Shown piece after piece: positions 1-8,419 of a stretch of DNA of 11,632 bases. Position numbers and translations under genes: made by a program. The stretch comes from Paraglomus occultum (lineage: Eukaryota; Glomeromycota; Glomeromycetes; Paraglomerales; Paraglomeraceae). Under the pieces are notes generated by a model. The model saw only the letters and a program-made list of their open reading frames with translations, was not told where the DNA came from and made no database searches. Every line of letters begins with the position of its first letter. The first letter of the stretch is position 1. The DNA is taken from the NCBI GenBank assembly GCA_910592205.1, contig CAJVPJ010001183.1, forward strand, positions 1 through 11,632, given 5' to 3'.

Positions 1-1139
1 GAGGGTGTGGGAACGTAGGGACGGACGGAAAAGGGAAGGAGGTGAAAAATGAATAAGATTGTAAAGACTGTGAGTGAAAAAAAAAAAGGAAATATTAATG
101 GTATGGGAGCTGTTAATGGGGAAGATGGGGAGAGGAAAAAAAGTGACTAATAGCAATATAATAACAATATAATTTGTATGTGTAGTTAGACTGTTATGCT
201 ATGCAACGTTTCATGTAACATAGTCAGTGTCTATCTTATTACAAATTTATATGTAAGTATTTTCCATTCTGAATTGTATTCTCTCTATTTTCCATTTTGG
301 AATAAATGCCAAGAGATTGTCATTGGGCTTCCAAAGGTCCAAATCCAAGACCTTATTCTGGAAGTTACAATTAATTGACTTTGGGGGGTTGAAGTGGGGT
401 GAGGTGAGGTGGGGTGAGGTGGGGTGAGAAAAACCCCCGACCTGACAATATAACCTCAAATAGACAATGTCAACCGAAGGAATTAGGGATTTTGGGGGAG
501 GAGGGTATTAGTTAAACGGATGGAACAGTTTGTTCGGAATGAGTAAAAAGTAAAATGAACTTGATGTGTGAATAGTCTTTTAACAGTGAATAAATCAAGT
601 AAGCATATCGATTAATCATGATATAATGTACAACGTAATGTCACTCCATAATAAATTAGAGATATTAATATCAGGTGATAATGGTGATTAAGATTTGATA
701 TTGTCGCAATTAATCGGTCATTATTGCCATTCTTTGCGGATGGGTGCACACAATCGTAAAAAAAAGTACTAACACTTATTTTCACTTACACAAACACTTT
801 ATACTTCGGGGGGCCATTACCTTTGCTAATATTATGCTCCGGTCCAATTTTTTCCTGTTCCATGACCCGTAATTATTTTCGGGACAGTCTGGGTGGACAG
901 ATCGTCGAGCTGAAACACTAGCTGACGATGAACCATTTTGCCGTTCTGTGACAGTGATTACATTCTGGAAATTATGTGTGCAACAATCTAATGCAGGACA
1001 GTGCAGAAAAGAAGATTAGGCATATACACATATACAGACACATATTGCTTTAATATGCCCATAAAACGGGCATTTATCCGACAGACTTTCCCCGTTTATG
1101 AAGATACATGTCAGAGGATGCAGGGAATGGGAAAGTTTG
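1..1139. other. No supported gene; purine-rich and AT-rich spacer
   Basis: I see no gene here that I can defend. The first 140 bases are purine-rich with GTGAG and poly-A runs, resembling the introns of the bHLH gene further right. An ATG-started frame at 196-378 (60 codons) has a random-looking composition. Bases 873-1016 are visibly richer in G+C than the surroundings. They are open on both strands (48 codons on plus after a TAA at 870-872, about 74 codons on minus without an early start), but neither translation resembles a family I know. Confidence 0.5.
383..428 (+). repeat. G-run tract with GGGGTGAGGT repeats
   Basis: Four runs of four or more G (383-388, 396-399, 411-414, 421-424) are separated by 7, 11 and 6 bases. 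The spacers are built from the repeated word TGAGGT. The layout could form a G-quadruplex on the plus strand, although the loops are long. It is followed at once by a C run (433-438). No gene is visible close by to which it could be assigned. Confidence 0.6.
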
Positions 1140-1250
1140 GGTGGAATGACGATAGGTGAGGTGGTAGGGTGAGGATGAGAGTGAGAGTGAGGGAGTGTGT
1201 AAGTGCGAGAGCGTAAGTGTGAGTAAAAGTGTGAGTGTAAAGAATAAGTG
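1140..1250 (+). repeat. Purine-rich GTGAG/GTAAG low-complexity tract
   Basis: A strand-biased tract composed of GTGAG, GTAAG and GAGAG words with almost no C. The same kind of sequence fills introns 1 and 3 of the bHLH gene at 2841-3215 and 3994-4153. Open frames on the opposite strand here (1074-1491) are composition artefacts rich in L, T and S and are not genes. Confidence 0.6.
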
Positions 1251-1257
1251 TAAATAG

Positions 1258-1309
1258 TAATCGTAAAGGGTAATCGTAAAGGGTAATCGTAAAGGGTAAT
1301 CGTAAAGAG
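1258..1309 (+). repeat. 13-bp tandem repeat, four copies
   Basis: Four head-to-tail copies of TAATCGTAAAGGG start at 1258, 1271, 1284 and 1297. The first three are identical and the last ends in GAG instead of GGG. The repeat continues the purine-rich tract to its left. Thirteen is not a multiple of three, so a coding role is unlikely. Confidence 0.9.
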
Positions 1310-1656
1310 TAAGAATTATCTTTATCAATCCATCTATAATTTGTTAGTAACATTGACTTTGTTGTCAGGTTGCTGTATTTGTTATTGTAAAACATTGGAA
1401 AAGGTGAAACTTGTAAATAAGTGTACGTAAAATTTACTAATATCGAAATAGATAATACTGTCCATAACCATAAATGACAATAATCATCCACTGTTTATTC
1501 GTAATATAAAACATAACATACACAAGAGACACATAGCACATAAAGACGTTCGCATGGAATGCACATAGAATCCATATACTACATCACACATTATTTACAT
1601 TATAGTATAATATCTGATATTATAACTATAACATACTATATTATATAGCATAGCAC

Positions 1657-1710
1657 ATACATTCATACATTCATACATTCATACATACATACATGCTCAT
1701 ACATTCATAC
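1657..1710 (+). repeat. CATTCATA/CATA microsatellite
   Basis: An imperfect array of ACATTCAT and ACAT words in AT-rich spacer. Simple-sequence repeat with no sign of coding function. Confidence 0.85.
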
Positions 1711-1819
1711 GTACCTACCCTTCCTCGGATGGGATGCAAATGCCCCAAATTTCCAAGGTTCAAATCGTTTCAATTGATGTCTATATTTACATATTTAATT
1801 TATTAGCGGGGCGTAGTCA

Positions 1820-1918
1820 AATCTAGCCAAACCATGCATCCAAGAATGTAAATTGCGTAAAATACGGTCTAACCCATAACAGTTCGAGCCATAATATCCG
1901 TCGTGGGTCGGCTAGATT
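1820..1918. repeat. 15-bp imperfect inverted repeat, 69-nt spacer
   Basis: The arm at 1820-1834 pairs with 1904-1918 at 13 of 15 positions. The outer nine bases (AATCTAGCC and GGCTAGATT) match perfectly. The right arm overlaps the stop codon of the minus-strand ORF at 1917-2156. If that ORF is expressed, the hairpin would sit at the start of its 3' UTR. It could otherwise be the ends of a tiny non-autonomous element, but no target-site duplication is obvious. Confidence 0.5.
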
Positions 1919-2156
1919 ACATTCTAATATTTTTTCTACATACTAATTTTTGCTCGTAAAAAACGTTGATCGGAATGTCATAAAGCCTTCTGATCGTAAA
2001 AAGCAAATCAATCATTAATACACAACGCAGTAACAATTTCATATGTGGTATTAAATTAGTCTGCATGATAAAATAGGCTAGCATGTACCGTACGAACACA
2101 ATTAACAGCAAATGGAAAAGTACATTTCGGATGTATGTATGATACCATGATACCAT
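1917..2156 (-). CDS. Possible small hydrophobic protein, unrecognised
   Basis: A 79-residue frame starting MVSWYHTYIRN with an ATG in good context (A at -3, G at +4). A TATA-like stretch (TTTATAAA in the minus sense, about 2158-2165) lies directly upstream. Residues about 10-30 (NVLFHLLLIVFVRYMLAYFIM) are hydrophobic enough for a membrane segment, and the C-terminus is basic. An AATAAA on the minus strand lies at 1799-1804, beyond the stop and the inverted repeat. I recognise no family. A frame of this length is expected by chance in DNA this AT-rich, and the TATA is too near the ATG to drive it from a normal start site. It would be divergent from the bHLH gene. Confidence 0.22.
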   Translation of the reverse strand: MVSWYHTYIRNVLFHLLLIVFVRYMLAYFIMQTNLIPHMKLLLRCVLMIDLLFTIRRLYDIPINVFYEQKLVCRKNIRM

Positions 2157-2273
2157 ATTTTATAAATATGCCATATAAATACAAATTAGTATATTATTAC
2201 AATGACGCTATATAATAGAAAATAACATAATTGTGATTATTCTATTTATCAATTATTACTTATTCATCACTAC

Positions 2274-2406
2274 TTGTTTTCCCCTCTTTCCCCTCTTTTC
2301 CACAAACCAACCCTCTTTTTTCCTTACCCCACACCCCAACATATCCAACCCCCCACAAACACAAACACAAACATCCCCTCGATTTTAAAACTCTATAAAT
2401 ATATAA
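2274..2406 (+). promoter_or_regulatory. CT-rich tract and TATA box of the bHLH gene
   Basis: A pyrimidine-rich plus strand (2278-2350, runs of CCCCTCTTT and CCCTCTTTTTT) precedes a TATA box, TATAAATATATAA, at 2394-2406. This is a typical fungal promoter layout. Transcription would then start near 2430-2460, in another CT-rich patch. That gives a leader of roughly 270-290 nt before the ATG at 2723. The 84-codon frame across this stretch is a low-complexity artefact. Confidence 0.6.
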
Positions 2407-2661
2407 CCAACCTTCAAATTAGAATTCCCATTCTCTTCTCATTCCAACTTTTTTCCCTTCCCATATCTACCGTTCTCTGTACTAATAATACTCTTAAGGT
2501 TGTGTTACCTGGCTTGAACGCCTGCTGACAACCCACTTAGACCTGGCATTCGGCATTCCTGTTGGCTCACTACTAGCATATACTACATAATCCTCCTTCT
2601 TCCATTACCTTTAACCCTAATCCGCTTCTTCTCGCAATCTCCATTTTCCGTGTGTCATTGT

Positions 2662-2673
2662 ATGTTCATTTGA
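2662..2673 (+). promoter_or_regulatory. Three-codon upstream ORF in the bHLH leader
   Basis: ATG TTC ATT TGA is the only ATG between the TATA box and the main start. It ends 49 nt before the ATG at 2723. A single minimal uORF in a leader otherwise free of ATG could reduce or condition translation of the transcription factor. The ATG is visible; the regulatory role is inferred. Confidence 0.5.
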
Positions 2674-2722
2674 GGTGATAAACAATCAGCCAATAGTCTA
2701 TATACCAACAAAAGAAATACAA

Positions 2723-4499
2723 ATGGGGACCATAAACGGTGGAAATATCGTCAGCTTCGCTCAAACACCTTCCTTGCACGTCGTAGCCAACAGAATGCCA
2801 CCAAACGGTTGCGCTAACATTACCTTTCAGATACCTTCATGTAAGTGGGAGCGAGTGTGGTGGGAGAGTGTGGTGGGAGAGTGTATGCTATGTGTAATTG
2901 CGATGTGTCATTGCGATGTGTAATTGCGAGTGATTGTGAAGGGGGTGTGTGTGTGGTGTGAGAGAGAGATGCAAGAGTGTATAGTGCGAGTAATTCCGAG
3001 TTGATTGTGAGAGTGAAACCGGTTGTGAGTGTGCATAGAATGTCATGGTGGTTGTTTGCAGCGCAAACCATTTTACCACCATTGTTGATACGGCTGTGAA
3101 TGGCTTGCTTTGAACAATCTTGACACTTTATAACTAACCTTTGTTTCCCTACCTTTTCCCTTTTCCCTTTTCCCTTTTCCCTTTTCCCTTTTCTCCTTCT
3201 CTTTGCCACATTTAGTTGCAAACTCCGCAAAGAAGTAAGTATACCCTTTCGATCAGCATTGAAAAACATGGCATTGATACACATTATGAAACAATATTCA
3301 CAAACCTTGTTTTTACTCTCAGGTCCACAAACTCAGCTGAAAGGCGAGCCAACCACAACGCCGTCGAAAGGGCACGACGGGAATGCCTAAACACCAAATT
3401 CCAGGAACTAGCCCATGCTCTTCCTTCGCTCGCGCAGGTGCGCCGACCTTCTAAATCCACAATCGTACAAAAATCTCTCGAATTCATACTCACAACCCGT
3501 CAAAAGGAAAAGCGTCATGAAAGAGAGATGCGACAACTACTCGAAGAAAATTCTTCTTTCCGTGAAGAAATAAATCGACTGCGTGCCCAGTTAGGCTTAG
3601 AACTTTTACCACCACGCGAGGAAACACAACCAAAAGAATGTAGTGATACCAGCGAAAATAGCAGTAATACTACAACCACACAAACTTCCACAATGAAGGA
3701 GGACATTGATGGAAACAATACTAGTACAACAAAATCACCTATACCAGAGAAGAAGAATCACGAAGCTGATGATAATACACAATCCGCCGTCAACGCTTCA
3801 CCGCAATCTACTCTCCCAGAGTTAGATTCTAATACAGTCATGGATATACAACAAACAAGCATGTACACACCTAGATCGGACTCTACTTCTAGATCGGAGG
3901 ACGACTGCGGTGGGAATTCGGAAAGTGAACTTGATGACAAGCAGTTCGGTAGTGTAGATGAAAGTTTCGAGAACAGCGAGTGTCTGTATGACGGTATGTA
4001 TACGAAAAAGGGGAAAAGTGTGGAGGGACTTGGTCGAGTGCGAGTATGAGAGTGTGGGAAAAAAGTGAGTGAATTGAATAAGAGTGAGCTTGTGAGTCTG
4101 CAAGAGATTGATTTACTGTGTTATCTAATTACATTATGTTACCTTTTTCACAGACACTGCGTCAGGCATATTCTACTCTATGGACAACTTTGGCCAGGAT
4201 TTTGGCTTTCCAATGAGTCTGCCCATGGATATAGTTGATAATACGGGACTTGGCTTGGAATTTGACCAGGATTTAAGAGGTAGCGTATATAAACGCAAAA
4301 CAAAAGATCTCTTTTCTACGGATATGTAACTCTTCTTTTTCTAACTTGATACGTCAATTCAATTTATCTAGCCATGACCCAATTCTGCACTCCGTTCACA
4401 ACCAAGTACTATCCGTCTCCGCCGTACGAAGCCGCGATGCTCAATTATGCTGACAATATGGCGGGCTTTACAATGTCACAACAGAGTCCACACATGTAA
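2723..4499 (+). CDS. bHLH-leucine-zipper transcription factor (class B, E-box type), 5 exons
   Basis: Nuclear DNA-binding regulator of 353 residues. Exons: 2723-2840, 3216-3234, 3323-3993, 4154-4279, 4372-4499. All introns are GT-AG and the phases join without a stop to TAA at 4497. The basic region and helix-loop-helix span residues about 52-104. His57, Glu61, Arg64 and Arg65 match the H-E-R pattern of the Max/USF/Pho4 class, which contacts CACGTG. A zipper follows with M115, N122, I129, L136 at 'a' and L118, F125, L132 at 'd', including a buried Asn as in dimer-specific zippers. Residues about 145-265 are Ser/Thr/Asn/Asp/Glu-rich and disordered-looking. The C-terminus (SGIFYSMDNFGQDFGF onward) is acidic and aromatic, a plausible activation region. 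The ATG is the first in its open frame, which is closed by TAA at 2618. Targets cannot be read from sequence. Confidence 0.9.
2841..3215 (+). other. Intron 1 of the bHLH gene (375 nt)
   Basis: The donor is GTAAGT at 2841 and the acceptor is TTTAG at 3211-3215. The 5' half is purine-rich (GTGTGGTGGGAGA duplicated, then GTGAG words). The 3' part has a branch site TAACTAAC at 3131-3138, unusually about 80 nt from the acceptor. The gap is filled by a pyrimidine tandem repeat. It is by far the longest of the four introns; the others are 88, 160 and 92 nt. Confidence 0.85.
3154..3192 (+). repeat. (TTTTCCC) x5.6 repeat acting as polypyrimidine tract
   Basis: Five perfect 7-bp copies plus a partial one lie between the branch site and the acceptor of intron 1. 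Being all-pyrimidine, the array extends the polypyrimidine tract that defines the acceptor of the following 19-nt microexon. Copy number may vary between strains. Confidence 0.9.
3216..3234 (+). other. 19-nt microexon (exon 2) of the bHLH gene
   Basis: It is bounded by TTTAG and GTAAGT. It supplies the codons for ANSAK just before the basic region. Exon 1 ends in phase 1 and exon 3 must be entered in phase 2, so skipping these 19 nt (19 = 1 mod 3) breaks the frame. Retention of intron 2 (3235-3322) gives an immediate TAA. Inclusion is therefore required for any full-length product. Confidence 0.8.
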
Positions 4500-4941
4500 C
4501 TCGTGTATAGAAAATTACCCTTGGTCGACACTTTTTATCTCGCTTGATTACTGTGTAATCAAATCGGACTTTGTGTTTTTAATTCGCCATATCGTTAGAA
4601 TTTTTAATTTTATTTCCTCCCCCTCTTAAATAACTTCCTTTTTTCTTTTTTAATTTAAACATGCTTAATATAATCTTATAGACGATAGAACAGCTAGGTT
4701 CTAAAGTATATACATGGCTTTCCCCATTTACACCTTTTTTCATTCCACCATCACATCAAACACCATAAGCTTTAATTCCGCCTACTATATTATTTCTTTG
4801 TTGAAACATTGGCTGATTGTTTACTCACACACACAATAAGAGAAATTTATATCCTAGAACGACGTAGCTTATCAATTTCTCTCATTATATACGAAGAGTT
4901 TTTTTGACAAATACTTTTCCAAGCGATTATTTATTTACATA
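4500..4941. other. 3' side of the bHLH gene, no further gene
   Basis: AT-rich and T-rich sequence expected to hold the 3' UTR. No canonical AATAAA lies close to the stop; the first clear one on the plus strand is at 5250-5255, about 750 nt away. Fungal poly(A) signals are often degenerate, so the true site is uncertain. A 60-codon frame at 4447-4629 is mostly an out-of-frame reading of exon 5. Confidence 0.5.
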
Positions 4942-5115
4942 TCACACTCGAACATACAAGACACATATAGTTCTTTTGTACGATAATATCAAGACATAAT
5001 GCTTACAGCAACCCATTAGACATTCCTTTTTCATATAGTAATTGCTTTGCTCCCGTTTCTCTTTTTCATCCCTACTTTGTTCCATTTCATATACAGATTG
5101 TAAATTAGTGCGCAT
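4942..5115 (-). CDS. Weak candidate small coiled-coil-like ORF
   Basis: A 57-codon frame with ATG at 5115 and TGA at 4942. It begins MRTNLQSVYEMEQSRDEKEK, and 12 more open codons lie upstream after a possible acceptor TATAG. The first 36 residues are helical and charged; the tail after MGCC looks like readthrough. The start faintly recalls the KxDL motif region (here R-T-N-L) of BORC/BLOC-type subunits, but I see no upstream exon that would complete such a protein. Purine-rich minus-strand sequence tends to create K/E/R-rich frames, so this may be spurious. Confidence 0.18.
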   Translation of the reverse strand: MRTNLQSVYEMEQSRDEKEKREQSNYYMKKECLMGCCKHYVLILSYKRTICVLYVRV

Positions 5116-7046
5116 TTTTACAAGTGCGTTGTAATAATCTTTTGCGTGTTTCTATATTCGGGCGCTTTGGGAATGCGTGAAAGTGATTCTTTTCTGCTTT
5201 TATCTTAGTTTCTTTTTTTCTGTTCTCTTTTTTGCTTTTTGTTTTTTGGAATAAAGTTACGTGATGAAATTTATTTTTAGAAGTAATACAACTTTATTAT
5301 AGTTTGCACTCTTTTGTTTAGTAGATTTTTTGCTTTAATGAACAATTTAATTGTAATGTTTAAACTTTATTAAATGCCTGCGTTATCCGCACACACACAA
5401 CTTTTTTTTTAATCACAAATTCATTGACGTTTTTTATTTGTTTGGTTGACGGTAATTGGGGTAGAGAAAATGGGAGAGGGGAATGATGTTTGGTTATTCC
5501 TAATTAATTGATCCGAAAATGAAATTTGGAGAAAATGCCTATAAAGGAAAAACCAACCAAAACCAAAACCAGACTATTTATTGCTAAACCCCCACATTTT
5601 GTCATTAACAGATTAATAAACGATCTTCAAGTGGTTTCTTTTTTTCCCCGATGCTAAATCTCGGAGCTCTCATATAGCGTACATACGCACACACACTCTT
5701 TCTCATACACGTAAACGTTTCATATGAATTACCTAATACATTAATTCTCATTTACAACATCTCCGGAGAAATAAAATTAAAAGTCAAAATCCTCCGTTGG
5801 CAGAAAATTATTGTCTCTCGGGATCGATCGGGCCAGTAAAAAAGATCGTTTGTAATTTACGGGACTGCCCTTTTTATCGTGCTCGTACGATTAGTCTAGA
5901 CAATGTGAACATGTGGTGTGGCGTAATCATGGGGCCCTGACAACTATCATCGCGTACACTCATAGCATAGCAATACATAGCAATACCCCACACAGATTGG
6001 TTCCCCACAAGACTAACAAATAAACCGGTCGCTTTTCAGTCACTTTGAAACTGTGGTTGGCAATGACGCTAAAATAAAACCTGCATCTATACCATCCGCG
6101 ATTGCTGATTTTTCCCTCGTTCTTCGTTATCCCATCATCGGAAATAATATATTTTAAGCAGTATTAGGACAACGCATTGGTAGCACTCAAGCCATCGATT
6201 TCTGTAGATCCCAAAAAGGTATTATTGGTTCTTGTTGATTTACTTGCCTTTTAACACCAGGCCGGATCGTCCCACAACATCTAACGTACGCCAGATCTCA
6301 AAATCTTAATGCAAATAGAACACATCGAAGCCTGCACGGTTGAAACCATTTTGGTTGTGTGCCACCTACATTGTCCCTGGACGTGTGCACCAATGACGGA
6401 TCGCAATTGAAAACGCCAACAATCCCCCCCAAGCGTCACAATCTCTATCGCTCTCCTCTCATGATGTGTGCTGAATGGGACTGCGTCATATTGGGCCAAC
6501 AAAGTGAAAAATAAATAAATAAATAAACAATATAACGCTATTAATCATCAAGCGCCATAAATAAAAGTTTTATTTTGTCTCCCATATTTGCGATCGTCAA
6601 AAAAATTTTGAATCACGCGATCAACCCAACCAATCAAACTATAACTGTGATGTCATTAACGATCTGCCATATATTTATGAAACGGTCAGATGTATGCTCG
6701 GACAACATAACGAGATTATACACGCAGTGATCTGTCTTACTAGTATGTGAAGGTTCTTGCTTAACGACGGCTACCTAGTGGAACAATCCTTACTGGAATC
6801 TATTCACAACAAGGGTAAGAGATTAATATTTAGAAAGGAATACGATTACACATTTCACTTGTTTGTTCATTTCGCGTCAAGAAGTAAATGTTTGATAAGC
6901 AAATCAAAGTGATGACTTATGAATGTGAAAAGTTTATTACTAGATAGTCATGTTTTGCACGTGATAACAATTACCGTTATTATAACGCGCAATTGAAACT
7001 CGACTTTGTTGCAGGGAAGAAAAATAATAAATTGAGATAATATACT
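5116..7046. other. Long spacer, no supported gene
   Basis: AT-rich and T-rich to about 5700, then mixed sequence. It contains an (AAAT)n stretch near 6508-6525, an 8-bp palindrome CTCCGGAG at 5761-5768, and one CACGTG E-box at 6958-6963. A minus-strand frame at 6281-6502 (73 codons, TTG start, first ATG at codon 38) is somewhat GC-richer than its surroundings but matches nothing I know. I see no spliced gene I can support. Confidence 0.5.
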
Positions 7047-7391
7047 TTAATTATTCTTCGGAGACATTTTTTCTTGATCTTGATTGGGTAGTTTAGCAGT
7101 AATCGACGAGTTTCCGTCTAATAGCAAAACACGCATTCAAGACCCCTTGTACAATACGTTCGCTATATCTGCCAATGGATCTTGAAAAGTTTTAGTTTTT
7201 GGAAATCTCATGAACGTGGGAAACGAAGCTGACATAAGATACGGCGTCTGTTTGATTTGCAATCTATTACGTTGGATTATGTTCTTCAATGGGTTAGGCC
7301 ATGCTGTGGCCATTGTGTCGTTATAGTTTTCGCAGTAAGTGCAACGGAACGTTGATATCTGAGACTCCTGACTTGGTGAAAATCGTGGCAT
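7047..7391 (-). pseudogene. Possible coding relic with in-frame TGA, unrecognised
   Basis: On the minus strand an ATG at 7391 (preceded by TGA TAA TAA) opens 84 codons ending in TGA at 7137-7139. The same frame resumes at once with ATG for 29 more codons to TAA at 7047. The product has one C-x2-C pair (CTYCENYND) near residue 17 and a mixed, soluble-looking composition (MATAWPNPLKNIIQ, FQDPLADIANVLYKG). It could be a nonsense-mutated gene, the 3' exon of a longer gene, or a chance frame. A splice from a minus-strand GTATGT at 7497 to CCAAG at about 7380 would join it in phase to the frame at 7498-7622. I do not recognise the family. Confidence 0.3.
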
Positions 7392-8310
7392 TTATTATCA
7401 ATTTGACCTAATCGAAATGGTATGTAATATGTTAATAGACTGAATTACATTCCTAGTAAAAAGTGAATTTGTATGTACGAGATACATTAGGACATACCAC
7501 CGCACCGGCAATTGGTTGTTTGATACCTTGAGTGCTGCGTTATCTTCGGTGATTCTATTTCTAATGGTGCTCGTAATTTTCAGTGAGAGACATAATTCGA
7601 AGAGAGTCATAATTCTGATCACTATTTAGAAAACTTTATCCGTCCAATTAGCAATTATCACTGATGATATTCTTGGTAGTGATGGAGGCTTCGTATTGTG
7701 TCTTTTCTTTTTTTGCTGCTGCAAAACAAAAAGTGACTTTTGTTTCTACCATGAGCCGCCGTCGCAAAGGCTCCCTCGTCGGCTGTCGTTTCCTTTGCGT
7801 GGCACAGTATTATTATTATCCTTCTGGATGAGTTGTATGGAAAGTTGACAATTGCTTGAACGACGTCAACGTCAGGTTTTGTTAATAATCACACTAAATT
7901 GGATGGTGGTTTCAGGGTGTAGCAAATTGTGAAACAATGTCGAGATAAATCGACAGATGATGAGAGAGATTTGTATTCGGTCAAGTGTGGTGTCCCTTCT
8001 TCTGCGACAAAGTGAGCTTATATCACTTTGGATAAGTTGTATCGTTTGATTCGATCACTTGTCAATGATGTAAGCGATTACGGATTGAATAGCCTTAGAA
8101 ACTTTCATTGAATGGGTAAAAACGACCAACTATTGGTTTGTCGTCGTCCACCTGACCAAACTCTACCAATAGTCAAGCCACAAAAAGCATGATCATGATG
8201 TAACTTGTCATGCGCAGAGTATCCGTCAAATATGCAGTAGATCGCATGTCGACAAGCTTCAAATGGCAATCAAACGGCAGTACAAGCTTGTGGATATATC
8301 TGGGGCATGT
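7392..8310. other. Gene-poor stretch with several small inverted repeats
   Basis: No intact gene. Four short perfect inverted repeats fall here: AAACAAAA/TTTTGTTT (7724-7745), CGCAAAGG/CCTTTGCG (7763-7799), CAAAGTGA/TCACTTTG (8008-8030) and ACTATTGGT/ACCAATAGT (8129-8173). On the plus strand, 7864-8376 can be read as long partial frames broken by TAG (8170-8172), TGA (8013-8015) and a frame change near 8088. This may be an old gene relic, but random AT-rich DNA also allows such a path. Confidence 0.4.
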
Positions 8311-8405
8311 CTAAAGCGGAGCAAATCTCTCGCGATTCCATTGGTCAAATTTGTATGGCAGCCAATAAAACTGTAAATGCGGGATCACGCTCTGCTCCGC
8401 TTTAG
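8311..8405. promoter_or_regulatory. 13-bp inverted repeat enclosing two CCAAT boxes
   Basis: CTAAAGCGGAGCA at 8311-8323 and its exact reverse complement at 8393-8405 are separated by 69 nt. The spacer holds CCAAT boxes in opposite orientations, ATTGG at 8340-8344 and CCAAT at 8362-8366. The right arm ends 14 nt before a TATA box. A perfect 13-bp arm at this distance is unlikely by chance. A pair of factor sites upstream of the small gene at 8675 is the simplest reading. Confidence 0.5.
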
Positions 8406-8419
8406 CCTTTTCAGACATG

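Noticed and set aside
1074-1491. Two overlapping minus-strand frames of 84 and 126 codons
   Set aside because: They read the complement of the GTGAG tract and the 13-bp repeat. The Leu/Thr/Ser/Tyr-rich translation is a low-complexity artefact.
1752-1775. GGTTCAAATC resembling a tRNA T-loop or Pol III B box
   Set aside because: The flanking stem does not pair, and no A box or cloverleaf fits around it.
2274-2528. 84-codon plus-strand frame rich in Pro, Asn and Thr
   Set aside because: It coincides with the CT-rich promoter, TATA box and leader of the bHLH gene.
2820-3284. 154-codon minus-strand frame
   Set aside because: It lies across intron 1 of the bHLH gene, antisense to the TTTTCCC repeat (giving a KGKREKGK run) and the GTGAG tract. 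No independent support.
3216-4049. Single 277-codon frame as the bHLH gene
   Set aside because: It reads through introns 2 and 3 and lacks an ATG at its start. The five-exon model uses good splice sites, keeps phase throughout and adds a coherent C-terminus.
6958-6963. CACGTG E-box as a target of the local bHLH factor
   Set aside because: One or a few such hexamers are expected by chance in 11.6 kb, and no supported promoter is next to it.
7751-7805. GC-rich 7751-7805 as a tRNA or small RNA gene
   Set aside because: It has an 8-bp inverted repeat but no cloverleaf, box elements or T-rich terminator in the right places.
7864-8376. A full gene relic on the plus strand leading into the small gene at 8675
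   Set aside because: The frame path needs three stops and two frame changes in about 170 codons, close to what frame hopping gives in random AT-rich DNA. The perfect inverted repeat with CCAAT boxes at its end fits a promoter better.
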